A stretch of DNA of 18,461 nucleotides from Cellvibrionales bacterium (GCA_024645065.1 JAHEGP010000032.1:1-18461); one strand, 5' to 3'. Positions 1 through 8,283 are shown, counted from the stretch's first letter. Numbers and translations: made by a program. The notes: generated by a model not told the origin, from the letters alone.

Positions 1-150
1 CCTGGAATTGCACTAACCGGCTTGTCTATGTGGCACGGCTGCCGAAATCGCAGTAAGCGGCGTTGATCGCTGCTCCCTGCTTGCGGAGGCTATTGTATGC
101 AAAATGCCGGGGGATTGCTGCCGTTGTTCCCGGGGATACAACGCTATACC

Positions 151-864
151 TTACTGATGGGGCGGTGTGCGAGCGAGGCACCAGACGTCGACCTGTTCCG
201 CACCGTGCTCCAGCAGCATGCGGCATAATACATCGGCAGTTGCGCCCGTCGTTACGACATCGTCAACCAGCGCGACGTGCAGACCTCTCGGGGTTGCAGC
301 CACATTGAAGGCATGACGCAGGTTGCGCAGTCGTTGCCGCCTGGGCATTCCCTGCTGGGGCGAGGTCGGTTGCTGGCGCGCTAGGCAATCGGACTGCAGC
401 GGTATATCCAGCTGGCGCGCCAGTTTGGCTGCTAAAAAATGGGCCTGGTTGAACCCTCGCCGCCACTGGCGTCGCCAGTGCAGCGGCACGGGTATCACGA
501 CATCAGGACGTGGCTCGCGCTGGTAGTGCTGTAGCAGGCGGTGGGACAGCAATTCGGCCAGCACCTTGCCGATGGCCATCCGGCGCTGATACTTGAACAA
601 CTGGATCAGCCGATCCACAGGGTGCTGGTAGACCGCCAGGGCGATGCAATAGCGAAAACTGAAGCCCTGGTTCAGGCAAGAGCCGCAGAATTCGGTATCG
701 CCGGGGGCTGGCAAACCGCAGTGGTGGCAGTGGGGCCAGCGCCCGCTGAGACTAAGCTCGCAAGCGGCGCACAAATCCATAGGGCGGCCACTGCTGGCGC
801 GGCACAGGATGCAACGCCCGGGCAAAAGGGCATAGTGTACATTTTTTAGCCAACTGTAAACCAT
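151..864 (-). CDS. comF: ComF family protein (phosphoribosyltransferase-like)
   Basis: A 237-residue protein of the ComF/GntX family. These are cytoplasmic proteins linked to natural competence and use of external DNA; their exact biochemical role is not settled. Four CxxC pairs lie in the N-terminal third (Cys18/21, 32/35, 46/49, 60/63), the usual zinc-ribbon arrangement. A type I phosphoribosyltransferase PRPP loop, VALVDDVVTTGAT, lies at about residues 197-209. Length is normal for the family. The ATG is preceded by AAGGA six bases upstream. The gene is divergent from bioB, a pairing often seen in gammaproteobacteria, and the left half of a BirA operator overlaps its first codon, so biotin status may also affect comF. 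Assignment to the family is secure; the function in this organism is inferred. Confidence 0.93.
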   Translation of the reverse strand: MVYSWLKNVHYALLPGRCILCRASSGRPMDLCAACELSLSGRWPHCHHCGLPAPGDTEFCGSCLNQGFSFRYCIALAVYQHPVDRLIQLFKYQRRMAIGKVLAELLSHRLLQHYQREPRPDVVIPVPLHWRRQWRRGFNQAHFLAAKLARQLDIPLQSDCLARQQPTSPQQGMPRRQRLRNLRHAFNVAATPRGLHVALVDDVVTTGATADVLCRMLLEHGAEQVDVWCLARTPPHQ

Positions 865-887
865 AATGCATCCTTGCTGGTTGACAA
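854..887 (+). promoter_or_regulatory. BirA operator (bioO) between comF and bioB
   Basis: CTGTAAACC (854-862), 16 bases, then GGTTGACAA (879-887). The proteobacterial BirA site is TTGTAAACC-N16-GGTTTACAA, so each arm differs at one base and the spacer length is exact. The right arm contains the TTGACA -35 hexamer of the bio promoter, and the left arm touches the comF start codon (864-862). Biotinyl-AMP-bound BirA is therefore expected to repress bioB and possibly comF. Confidence 0.9.
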
Positions 888-908
888 GCCCGGAAAGGCT
901 TATAAGAT
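881..908 (+). promoter_or_regulatory. sigma-70 promoter of the bio operon
   Basis: A perfect -35 TTGACA (881-886), 16 bases, then TAAGAT (903-908) as a fair -10; TATAAG at 901-906 is an alternative with a short 14-base spacing. The -35 lies inside the right arm of the BirA operator, which explains repression by occlusion. The predicted start near 915 leaves a leader of about 75 bases before bioB. Confidence 0.65.
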
Positions 909-991
909 TGGACGCCTCTCCCTGGCGTAGCGATTGTTGATGCTAAAGCCTTGCGGGGTGCGCTTCCATGGCAAAGTAGCAAAAGGCAGAC

Positions 992-2053
992 ATGATGAAT
1001 GCACAAGATTCCGAGCTGATACGCCATAACTGGACGGTCGAAGAGTCCCTGGCACTATTGCAGCGACCCTTCAACGACCTGGTTTTCAAGGCCCAGGCTA
1101 TACACCGCCAGTATTTTGATCCCAACACGGTGCAGGTTAGTCAGCTGCTCTCGATCAAAACCGGGGCCTGCCCTGAAGATTGCAAATATTGCCCCCAGAG
1201 CACCCGCTACGATACCGGGCTGGAAAAAGAAAAGTTGCTGGAAATTGACAAGGTGTTGCGTGAGGCACGCGCCGCAGCCGCCTCCGGCGCGACCCGCTTT
1301 TGCATGGGTGCAGCCTGGCGCTCACCCAAGAAAAAGGATATGCCTTACCTGGTAGAGATGGTCCGTGAAGTGAAACAGCTCGGGCTGGAGACCTGTATGA
1401 CCCTGGGCATGTTGAGGCCGGAACAGGCGCAGGAACTGGCCGATGCCGGACTCGATTATTACAACCACAACCTCGACACATCGCCCGAATATTACGGCGA
1501 GATCATAACTACTCGAGGCTACGATGACCGCCTCGATACCCTCGCCAATGTGCGCGCGGCAGGGCTCAAAGTGTGTAGCGGTGGCATTATGGGGATGGGT
1601 GAAAGCCCGCGGGATCGGGCCGGTTTGCTGGTACAACTTGCCAACCTGTCTGTGCACCCGGAGAGCGTGCCTATCAATATGCTGGTGCGAGTTGCGGGTA
1701 CCCCGCTAGCCAACGAACGCGAGCTGGATCCGCTCGACTTTATTCGCACCATCGCCGCAGCACGGATCATGATGCCGCGCTCCCATGTGCGATTATCGGC
1801 GGGTCGGGAACAGATGAACGACTCCACCCAGGCGCTTGCCTTTCTCGCTGGCGCCAATTCGATTTTCTATGGTGAGAAGCTGCTGACTACCTCCAACCCC
1901 GCGGCCAACAAGGACATGGAATTGTTCCAACGCCTGGGTATCCGGCCAGAGGGCTATGCGGAGGGCCAACTCGGTGGTGCCGAACCGCTGCCTGTAAACT
2001 GTCCGCGGCGCGACGGCGGGAAACAGCAGTTTTACGATGCGACGGTAAACTAG
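992..2053 (+). CDS. bioB: Biotin synthase BioB
   Basis: Radical-SAM enzyme that inserts sulfur into dethiobiotin to form biotin, the last step of the pathway, in the cytoplasm. The 353 residues match the family length. The radical-SAM motif CPEDCKYC gives Cys60, Cys64 and Cys67 for the [4Fe-4S] cluster. Cys104 (RFCMGAAWR), Cys135 (ETCMTLG) and Cys195 (KVCSGG) fit the [2Fe-2S] ligands, all shifted by seven from E. coli. The conserved arginine of MPRSHVRLSAGRE is present. Two tandem ATGs (992 and 995) follow AAGG; 995 has the better spacing, so the protein may begin one residue later. First gene of bioB-bioF-bioHC-bioD and preceded by a BirA-controlled promoter. Very sure. Confidence 0.98.
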   Translation: MMNAQDSELIRHNWTVEESLALLQRPFNDLVFKAQAIHRQYFDPNTVQVSQLLSIKTGACPEDCKYCPQSTRYDTGLEKEKLLEIDKVLREARAAAASGATRFCMGAAWRSPKKKDMPYLVEMVREVKQLGLETCMTLGMLRPEQAQELADAGLDYYNHNLDTSPEYYGEIITTRGYDDRLDTLANVRAAGLKVCSGGIMGMGESPRDRAGLLVQLANLSVHPESVPINMLVRVAGTPLANERELDPLDFIRTIAAARIMMPRSHVRLSAGREQMNDSTQALAFLAGANSIFYGEKLLTTSNPAANKDMELFQRLGIRPEGYAEGQLGGAEPLPVNCPRRDGGKQQFYDATVN

Positions 2054-2075
2054 GCTCTTCCGGCGGCGCACCGAC

Positions 2076-3239
2076 ATGGATGGGCAAGCCGGCTTGCGGC
2101 AGGGTCTGGAGCAGCGCCGCAGCGCGCGTTTGTACCGCCGTCGCCGACTGCTGCAAAGCCCCCAGGCGGCGCATGTCGTGGTTGACGGTCGCTCCTGTAT
2201 CAATTTCAGCAGCAATGATTATCTCGGGCTTGCCAATGATTCCCGGGTGCTGGCCGCCTTCGCCAGGGGTGCCGAAACCTTCGGCGTCGGTAGCGGAGCC
2301 TCTCACCTCGTCTGTGGCCACGGTCCCGAGCACCATGCCCTTGAGGAGGAGCTGGCGGCGTTTACCGGGCGCGAGCGGGCGCTGCTGTTTTCCACAGGCT
2401 ATATGGCCAATATCGGCGCGGTTGCGGCATTAGTGCAACGCGGCGATTATATTTTCGAGGACAAGCTCAACCACGCTTCGCTGCTGGATGCCGGGCGCTT
2501 GAGCGGGGCGCGCATGCAGCGCTTTTTACATAACGATATCGCGGCACTGCAGCGACGTCTTGAGTCTTGTCCTGGCGCTGCCAGCAAGCTGATAGCGGTC
2601 GATGGGGTGTTCAGCATGGATGGTGACTGTGCTCCGCTGTCGGAACTTGCCCTGGCGGCGAGCAGGTATAAAGCCTGGCTGCTGGTAGACGATGCCCACG
2701 GGTTTGGTGTTTTGGGAGTCAATGGTGGCGGACTGTTGCAGGATGCCGGCCTGGGGCAGCGTGAAGTCCCGATACTGATGGCGACATTTGGCAAGGCGCT
2801 GGGTACATTTGGTGCGTTTGTGGCCGGCAGCGAAGAGCTGGTCGAAACCCTGATACAGCAGGCGCGCACTTACATTTACACTACCGCACTCCCTCCTGCC
2901 GTGGCCGCTGCAACCCGGGAGAGCCTGCGTCTGGTGCAGCGGGAAAGCTGGCGTCGGGAGCATTTGCAATTCCTGGTCACGCGCTTGCGTTTGGGCGCGG
3001 AGCAGCTGGGCCTGGCGCTGCTGCCTTCTAACACCGCTATCCAGCCGCTGGTGCTTGGCGACGCGGCGAGGGCTCTTCAGGTCAGTGAAAAGCTGTTTGA
3101 GCAGGGGTTTTTTGTCCCCGCCATTCGTCCGCCGACAGTCCCGCAGGGTACCGCGCGGCTGCGCATTACCTTGAGCGCGGCTCACTCCGAAGGCGATATC
3201 GACCGCTTGTTGCAGGCCCTCGAGCACTGCGCATCATGA
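2076..3239 (+). CDS. bioF: 8-amino-7-oxononanoate synthase BioF
   Basis: PLP enzyme that condenses pimeloyl-ACP (or -CoA) with L-alanine to 8-amino-7-oxononanoate. The 387 residues are typical. Visible landmarks are FSSNDYLGLA (about 44-53), GSGASHLVCGH (72-82), VDDAHGFG with the cofactor-contacting Asp/His (204-211), and the PLP lysine Lys240 in ATFGKALGTFGAF. It begins 22 bases after bioB with a weak ribosome binding site, and its TGA overlaps the bioHC start as ATGA, indicating translational coupling. Its substrate is made by the BioC/BioH activities of the next gene. Very sure. Confidence 0.98.
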   Translation: MDGQAGLRQGLEQRRSARLYRRRRLLQSPQAAHVVVDGRSCINFSSNDYLGLANDSRVLAAFARGAETFGVGSGASHLVCGHGPEHHALEEELAAFTGRERALLFSTGYMANIGAVAALVQRGDYIFEDKLNHASLLDAGRLSGARMQRFLHNDIAALQRRLESCPGAASKLIAVDGVFSMDGDCAPLSELALAASRYKAWLLVDDAHGFGVLGVNGGGLLQDAGLGQREVPILMATFGKALGTFGAFVAGSEELVETLIQQARTYIYTTALPPAVAAATRESLRLVQRESWRREHLQFLVTRLRLGAEQLGLALLPSNTAIQPLVLGDAARALQVSEKLFEQGFFVPAIRPPTVPQGTARLRITLSAAHSEGDIDRLLQALEHCAS

Positions 3240-4837
3240 AAACCCCGGTGGCGATGCAAAGGTGTGCAGTTGACGGCGCGGAGGATGTCGGGCCCGCGCT
3301 GGTATTGTTGCACGGTTGGGGTAGTGACAGCCGCATCTGGCAGCCCCTGTTGCCCCTGTTAGCGAACCACTTTGTGATTCATTGCCTTGACCTTCCCGGA
3401 GTCGCAACTAGCCACTTCGGTGAAGGCTGGCAGGGCGGCCAGGACGTGGTTGATTCGCTGGCTGCACTGATGCCGGCAAGAGCGCATCTACTGGGATGGT
3501 CGCTGGGCGGTAATCTGGCGCTTGAATACGCAGCCCGATATCCGACCAGGGTGATGTCATTGAATCTGGTGGCGACCAATCCGGTGTTCGTGCAGCGACC
3601 GGGCTGGCCGTGTGCCATGGAAGCGGATAGCTTTGATCAGTTCTACCGGCGGGTAAAGGCAGATCCAGAGACTGGTTTGCGACGTTTCAGGCAGCTGCAG
3701 GCGCGCGGTGATAAACAGGCGAAAAGCGTGTTACGTCTGCTGGCGTCAATGTACGATCGGGGCTTTGCCATCGAGCCTCAGGCACTGCTCGAGGCACTAT
3801 CCTGGCTGCAATCTTGCGACCAGCGAGCGCTGCTGGGTACTCTTGAGCACGCGCCGCGCTTTTTGCTGGGTGAGTGCGACGAGCTGGTTCCCGTGACACT
3901 GGCCGACCACCTCTCACGGGTCACCGTTTTGCCTGGCTGTGGCCATATCCCGATGCTATCCGAGCCTGAATCCCTGGCGCGGTGGATGCTCCAGGTGTTG
4001 CCGGGGTCCGGCCAGGTGGACGCCGGGCAAGCGCAAACAGCAGCGCTGCGGGACTCCAGGCAGGAAAAGCAGCGCATCGCCCGCTCATTCAGCCAGGCTG
4101 CAGCGAGCTACGATAAAGCAGCCGACCTGCAGCGGGCGGTAGGGAATGCATTGGCAAAGCTGATACCGGCAAGCGAACCCGGTCTGGCTCTGGACCTGGG
4201 GTGCGGTACCGGGTACTTTTTGCGACGAGTGCAATCCTCACGCAACGACCTCACCTGGCTTGGGGGAGACCTGGCCGAGGGTATGCTGAACTACTGCCAA
4301 TCGACCCAGCCGACGCTTGCGGGCCGCCTGCTCGGCCTGGATGCCGAGGCACTGCCATTTGCGGATGATGCACTGCGTGGTATCTACTCCAGCCTCGCGC
4401 TGCAGTGGTGCCAGGACCTCGATCTGCTGTTTGCTGAATTGCGGCGCGTCATCATGCCGGGGGGCTGGGTAGCGTTCAGTACCCTGGTCGACGGTACCCT
4501 GCACGAATTAAAATCGTCCTGGCAGCAGGTAGATGGTTATGTCCACGTCAATCATTTTTTTAGCGAAAGTGATTGGTGCACCGCCGCCGAGAAAAACGGG
4601 TTGCGCGGCTTGCACTGGCAGCGACAGACTCGGGTGGCCCACTATCTGCAGTTGCGTGACTTGATGCACGAGCTCAAGGCCCTGGGTGCCCATAATGTCA
4701 ACACTGGCATGGCCAGCGGCCTGACCGGGAAGCGAAGCTGGCATGCGTTGTCCCGGGCTTATGAAGATTATCGCGGCGACCATGGCCGGTTACCGGCTAG
4801 CTGGCAGGTGCTATACGGAGTTCTGAGCCTTGGCTAA
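3236..4837 (+). CDS. bioHC: BioHC fusion: pimeloyl-ACP methyl ester esterase + malonyl-ACP O-methyltransferase
   Basis: A 533-residue fusion of two normally separate proteins. Residues 1 to about 258 are an alpha/beta hydrolase like BioH: HGWG oxyanion region (26-29), nucleophile Ser89 in GWSLGG, Asp215 in GECDELVP and His237 in GCGHIPML. After a linker of about 20 residues, the rest is a SAM methyltransferase like BioC: FSQAAASYD (285-293, the BioC N-terminal signature) and SAM motif I DLGCGTG (320-326). BioC methylates malonyl-ACP so that fatty acid synthesis can build the pimeloyl chain; BioH removes the methyl ester to end elongation. The two activities thus start and stop the same pathway on one chain. 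The start overlaps the bioF stop by four bases. Such BioHC proteins are known from Saccharophagus and Teredinibacter. Confidence 0.96.
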   Translation: MKTPVAMQRCAVDGAEDVGPALVLLHGWGSDSRIWQPLLPLLANHFVIHCLDLPGVATSHFGEGWQGGQDVVDSLAALMPARAHLLGWSLGGNLALEYAARYPTRVMSLNLVATNPVFVQRPGWPCAMEADSFDQFYRRVKADPETGLRRFRQLQARGDKQAKSVLRLLASMYDRGFAIEPQALLEALSWLQSCDQRALLGTLEHAPRFLLGECDELVPVTLADHLSRVTVLPGCGHIPMLSEPESLARWMLQVLPGSGQVDAGQAQTAALRDSRQEKQRIARSFSQAAASYDKAADLQRAVGNALAKLIPASEPGLALDLGCGTGYFLRRVQSSRNDLTWLGGDLAEGMLNYCQSTQPTLAGRLLGLDAEALPFADDALRGIYSSLALQWCQDLDLLFAELRRVIMPGGWVAFSTLVDGTLHELKSSWQQVDGYVHVNHFFSESDWCTAAEKNGLRGLHWQRQTRVAHYLQLRDLMHELKALGAHNVNTGMASGLTGKRSWHALSRAYEDYRGDHGRLPASWQVLYGVLSLG

Positions 4838-5510
4838 AATTTGCTTTGTGACCGGTACCGATACCGACGCCGGAAAAACGGCCGTGTCTGCTGCCATGCT
4901 GATGGCATTGCAAGCGAAGGGAAAAACGACAGCAGCCATCAAACCCGTAGCTGCCGGCGCGCAGCAAACGGCCGCAGGCCTGCGCAATGAAGACGGCCTG
5001 ATTCTGCAGCGCTACCAAACTGCCAGACTCTCCTACGAGCAGGTCAACCCGGTTCTATTGCAGCAACCGCTGGCGCCCCATATCGCGGCGGCGAGGGAGC
5101 AGCGGCGAGTCACCGTAAGCCAGCTGGAGGGCTACTGCAGAGGCATGATGCTGCAGCCGGTCGATGTCGTACTGATCGAAGGTGCGGGCGGCTGGCGGGT
5201 TCCCGTCAACGCCTCCGAGTCCCTCGCCCAACTGCCCAGGTTACTGAACGCTCCTGTGGTGTTGGTTGTCGGGATGCGCCTGGGCTGCCTGAATCATGCC
5301 ATGCTGACTGCAGAGGCTATTCATCGTGATGGCCTGCAGTTGCTGGGTTGGGTCGCAAACCAGGTAGATCCGCAAATGGCCGAGGTAGAGGCGAATATCG
5401 CTACCCTTTGCGATCGACTACCTGGCTATTTCATGGGGCATGTACCCTGGGTGCCGGGAGCAGACCCCGAAACACTTGCCTCGTCCGTCGATGTAACACC
5501 GTTACTGTAG
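4830..5510 (+). CDS. bioD: Dethiobiotin synthetase BioD
   Basis: ATP-dependent carboxylase that closes the ureido ring of 7,8-diaminononanoate to give dethiobiotin. The 226 residues match the family. The P-loop is GTDTDAGKT (9-17); IEGAGGWRVPVN in mid-protein is the second conserved nucleotide/substrate loop. The start is TTG at 4830, inside the last codons of bioHC (eight-base overlap), with GGAG nine bases upstream; no ATG offers the conserved N-terminus. Last gene of the biotin operon. The product of the missing BioA must be supplied from elsewhere in the genome. Confidence 0.96.
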   Translation: MAKICFVTGTDTDAGKTAVSAAMLMALQAKGKTTAAIKPVAAGAQQTAAGLRNEDGLILQRYQTARLSYEQVNPVLLQQPLAPHIAAAREQRRVTVSQLEGYCRGMMLQPVDVVLIEGAGGWRVPVNASESLAQLPRLLNAPVVLVVGMRLGCLNHAMLTAEAIHRDGLQLLGWVANQVDPQMAEVEANIATLCDRLPGYFMGHVPWVPGADPETLASSVDVTPLL

Positions 5511-5521
5511 TCGCTTCAGGC

Positions 5522-5537
5522 CGGGGAATTCACCCCG
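5522..5537 (+). other. small hairpin after bioD
   Basis: CGGGG, loop AATTCA, CCCCG, placed just after the bioD stop. It has no T-run, so it is not a clear intrinsic terminator. It may mark the end of the biotin transcript or be incidental. Confidence 0.25.
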
Positions 5538-5668
5538 TACCAATCCTGAAAACCGCTTACCTGCCAGGTAATTGCAGATCTTTCACAGGACACGACAATA
5601 ACCACAACCAAAAACAGGCGATTGCACTTGGCAGTCGAGACTCGTTTATATGATTGAGAGGTCAGCTT

Positions 5669-7468
5669 ATGTCAGCTTACAAAGCCCCACTTCGCGATAT
5701 GCAATTTGTGCTCAAGGAACTGCTGGACTGTGATGCGCACTATGCCAGTCTCGCAAGCCCGGAACCCCTGACGCCTGACTTGCTGGATGCCGTTCTCGAC
5801 AATGTCTCGAAATTTGCAGAAGAGGTACTCGACCCGATCAATCGCAGTGGCGATGAAGAGGGATGTACCTGGTCTGCCGAGGGTGTTGCCACCCCGGCCG
5901 GTTTCAAGGAGGCCTACCAGCAGTATGTCGAAGGTGGCTGGCCAGGTTTGGCAGCCAGTCCGGAGTTTGGTGGCCAGGGCTTGCCCGCTTCTATCAGCTT
6001 CTTCATGGATGAAATGGTGGGAACCGCCAATTGGTCCTGGAGTATGTACCCCGGCCTGAGTAAAGCCTCGGTTGAGCTGTTGTCCGAGCAGGGCACCGAC
6101 CAACAAAAGAACACCTACCTTCCCAGGCTGATCGAGGGCAGCTGGACGGGCACGATGTGTTTGACCGAGCCCCATGCGGGTTCGGATGTCGGCATAATCA
6201 AAACCAAGGCGGAGCCCAACGCCGATGGCAGCTATAGCATTACCGGCACCAAGATCTTTATCAGTGCCGGCGAGCACGACATGTCCGAGAACATCATCCA
6301 TATGGTGTTGGCGAGGGTCCCTGGTGCGCCCGAAGGTACCAAGGGCATTTCGCTGTTTATCGTGCCCAAGTTCCTGGTGAATGACGACGGCTCACTGGGT
6401 GAGCGCAACGGCGTGCACTGTGGTTCGATCGAGCACAAGATGGGCATCAAGGCTTCAGCCACTGCCCTGCTGAATTTTGATTCGGCCAGGGGCTACCTGA
6501 TTGGGGTCGAGAACGAAGGCCTCAACCAGATGTTTATCATGATGAACGCGGCCCGTGTCGGCACCGCCATGCAAGGCTTGTGCATGGCCGAGGCGGGCTT
6601 GCAGAAATCGGTGGACTATGCGCGTGAGCGACTGCAGATGCGTTCATTGACTGGCCCGAAAAACCCCGATGGACCGGCGGACCGGATTATCGTGCACCCC
6701 GATGTACGTCGAATGCTGTTGACGCAGAAGGCTTTCGTCGAGGGCAATCGCGCTTTTCTTTACTGGTTGATCATGCAGGTAGACAAGGAAACCTACGGCA
6801 ACGAAGAGCAGAAAAAAGAAGCCGATGTTGCGATGGCTCTGCTGACCCCAATAGCCAAGGCTTTCGTTACCGAGACTGGCCTGGAGGCCGCCAATCTGGC
6901 GCTCCAGTGTTATGGTGGTCACGGCTACATTCGGGAGCACGGCGTCGAGCAAATCGTCCGCGACGGTCGCATTGCGACCGTATACGAGGGTACGACGGGT
7001 ATTCAGGCCCTGGATCTGATAGGGCGAAAGGTGTTGGGAACCGGTGGTGAAAGTCTGCGCGGCTTCACCAGGGTGCTCCACAAATACTGTGAGCAGCATA
7101 AAGACAATCCTGAAATGGCTGGAATGATTGGGCGCCTCGCCGAATTGAACAAGGAGTGGGGCGAACTGACCATGGAAATTGGTGCCGGGGCGATGAAAAA
7201 CGCCGATGAAGTTGGTGCCGCGTCGGTCGATTACCTGATGTATAGCGGTTATGTTCTGCTGGCGTGGTTTTGGGCGCAGATGGCGCAACTGGCGCAGCGC
7301 AAGCTGGCGGCAGGGGAGGGCGACGCCAACTTCTATACGGCCAAGGTGCAGACCGCTCGCTTCTATTATGAGCGCATTCTACCCCGCACACTGGCCCATG
7401 CAGCTGCCATGCGGGCGGGCGCCGAGTCAACCATGGCAATTAGCGAGGAGAATATGTACCTCGGCTGA
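5669..7468 (+). CDS. Acyl-CoA dehydrogenase, ~600-residue FadE type with N- and C-terminal extensions
   Basis: FAD flavoprotein catalysing the first oxidation of acyl-CoA in beta-oxidation, or of a related acyl-CoA; this long subfamily also includes DmdC (methylmercaptopropionyl-CoA dehydrogenase), so the chain length and nature of the substrate are open. The 599 residues comprise the characteristic N-terminal segment (MSAYKAPLRDMQFVLKEL), the core with TMCLTEPHAGSDVG and TGTKIFISAGEHD, the flavin-domain CYGGHGYIREHGVEQIVRD, and the catalytic base Glu440 in VYEGTTGIQALDL, followed by a C-terminal domain of about 140 residues. The start is ATG 5669 with GAGAGG seven bases upstream; a TTG at 5654 in the same frame lacks support and would add only five residues. 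Transcription ends at the hairpin 24 bases after the stop. Confidence 0.94.
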   Translation: MSAYKAPLRDMQFVLKELLDCDAHYASLASPEPLTPDLLDAVLDNVSKFAEEVLDPINRSGDEEGCTWSAEGVATPAGFKEAYQQYVEGGWPGLAASPEFGGQGLPASISFFMDEMVGTANWSWSMYPGLSKASVELLSEQGTDQQKNTYLPRLIEGSWTGTMCLTEPHAGSDVGIIKTKAEPNADGSYSITGTKIFISAGEHDMSENIIHMVLARVPGAPEGTKGISLFIVPKFLVNDDGSLGERNGVHCGSIEHKMGIKASATALLNFDSARGYLIGVENEGLNQMFIMMNAARVGTAMQGLCMAEAGLQKSVDYARERLQMRSLTGPKNPDGPADRIIVHPDVRRMLLTQKAFVEGNRAFLYWLIMQVDKETYGNEEQKKEADVAMALLTPIAKAFVTETGLEAANLALQCYGGHGYIREHGVEQIVRDGRIATVYEGTTGIQALDLIGRKVLGTGGESLRGFTRVLHKYCEQHKDNPEMAGMIGRLAELNKEWGELTMEIGAGAMKNADEVGAASVDYLMYSGYVLLAWFWAQMAQLAQRKLAAGEGDANFYTAKVQTARFYYERILPRTLAHAAAMRAGAESTMAISEENMYLG

Positions 7469-7491
7469 TTTCAGCCTATGCTGACAATCCG

Positions 7492-7530
7492 ACTCCCGTT
7501 ACAATTCAGCCTCGTAACGGGAGTTTTTTT
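7492..7530 (+). terminator. intrinsic terminator that also contains the next gene's ribosome binding site
   Basis: Perfect 11-bp stem ACTCCCGTTAC (7492-7502) / GTAACGGGAGT (7514-7524), 11-base loop, then a run of T through 7530. This is a textbook Rho-independent terminator for the acyl-CoA dehydrogenase gene. The 3' arm GGGAG (7519-7523) is at ideal distance from the ATG at 7531. Confidence 0.92.
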
Positions 7531-7716
7531 ATGGCGGAAGAAAAGCAGTTATCTGACGAGGATATGGAGCGCGTGCAGGGGTATCTGAAGAGGGGTTACA
7601 ACGACACCGAACGCAAGCCCTTCAGGCCGATAAGGATGATGATCCTGCTGGTCGCCGTGGTGTCGATTCTCAGCATGCTTAGCATGTTTATCGCCCGTCA
7701 GGCCGGCGTTTTCTGA
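7531..7716 (+). CDS. DUF3094 family small membrane protein
   Basis: A 61-residue protein. Residues 1-30 are charged (LSDEDMERVQGYLKRGYNDTERKPFRP), and the rest is a single hydrophobic helix (about 34-55) ending in ARQAGVF. The pattern of an acidic start, a tyrosine-containing middle, the ERKPFRP box and one C-terminal membrane helix matches the short DUF3094 proteins of Pseudomonas and relatives, whose function is unknown. The start is fixed by GGGAG seven bases before the ATG. That site lies within the terminator hairpin of the upstream gene, so expression needs either read-through or a start point inside the hairpin. It is convergent with the minus-strand gene ending at 7730. Confidence 0.85.
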   Translation: MAEEKQLSDEDMERVQGYLKRGYNDTERKPFRPIRMMILLVAVVSILSMLSMFIARQAGVF

Positions 7717-7729
7717 AAGCAGGTTTGGC

Positions 7730-8068
7730 TCAGAACTTGAAGTGCAAGCGCACGGCCACACCCTGGCCCAGGGTATCGATATCGTAGCGGAACCTTTTCG
7801 CTTCGTAGCTTGCCTCGGTAATGCCCAGCGCGAGTCTTTCAATCAATGCCTTTACGGGTACGCTGATAGGCCCGCCATCATAAACAGGTGGCCGATCTGC
7901 CGAGGGCGTTTTGTAGCTGCCGTTGTTGATGGTGTAGTCGCCTGAGTGGGTGGTACCCGCCCATGCGTTAAAGGTTGCCAGCAAAAAAGCAGTGGTGAGC
8001 AGGTAGGGCACGCAATGGTGGCGGCTACTCGGTACTGTTGGTGCCTTTTTGGTATTTGCATTGCCCAT
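7730..8068 (-). CDS. small secreted protein of unknown function
   Basis: A 112-residue protein that I do not recognise. The N-terminus has basic residues followed by a hydrophobic segment and an AWA cleavage motif (LLTTAFLLATFNAWA, ending near residue 37), so a signal peptide and a mature protein of about 75 residues are likely. The mature part has a Tyr/Asn-rich start, a central LIERLALGITEASYEAKRF segment and an alternating, aromatic-ended C-terminus (GVAVRLHFKF) that recalls an outer-membrane beta-strand, though one strand proves nothing. ATG 8068 is chosen because GGGAGG lies six bases upstream; a GTG at 8092 in frame would add eight residues. It ends 13 bases from the stop of the convergent DUF3094 gene. 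Confidence 0.7.
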   Translation of the reverse strand: MGNANTKKAPTVPSSRHHCVPYLLTTAFLLATFNAWAGTTHSGDYTINNGSYKTPSADRPPVYDGGPISVPVKALIERLALGITEASYEAKRFRYDIDTLGQGVAVRLHFKF

Positions 8069-8254
8069 GGCACGCCTCCCTGGAGTGTCCACATACGGTC
8101 TTTGTTTATTAATAATAGGACCTGCTGGTGAGAACCATTGCGACAGCGGTGCTGGAATGTGAACTCAATCCGCCGGGCTCGCAAGACTGTGAAACAGTTT
8201 GCGGTTTAGGCGTGCTTGCCGCTCCGGCCAGCGCAGCTGACCGCTGCTCAGAGG

Positions 8255-8283
8255 TTTAGCTTGACCGGGAAATTTGCTATAGT
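8255..8283 (+). promoter_or_regulatory. promoter of tRNA-Pro
   Basis: Extended -10 TGCTATAGT (8275-8283) with a weak -35-like TTTAGC (8255-8260) at 17 bases. The GC-rich stretch TCCGCCGC directly after the -10 is the type of discriminator seen at stringently controlled stable-RNA promoters. A TTGACC at 8261 is too close to act as the -35. Confidence 0.5.

Noticed and set aside
1..150. Gene to the left of comF
   Set aside because: The short frames here run antisense to or out of comF and show no family features; nothing supported.
5622..5651. TTGCAC-N18-TTATAT as promoter of the acyl-CoA dehydrogenase gene
   Set aside because: The predicted start would fall within the ribosome binding site, leaving no usable leader.
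8261..8283. TTGACC with TATAGT as tRNA promoter pair
   Set aside because: The spacing is only 11 bases; the extended -10 probably works with a weaker upstream -35.
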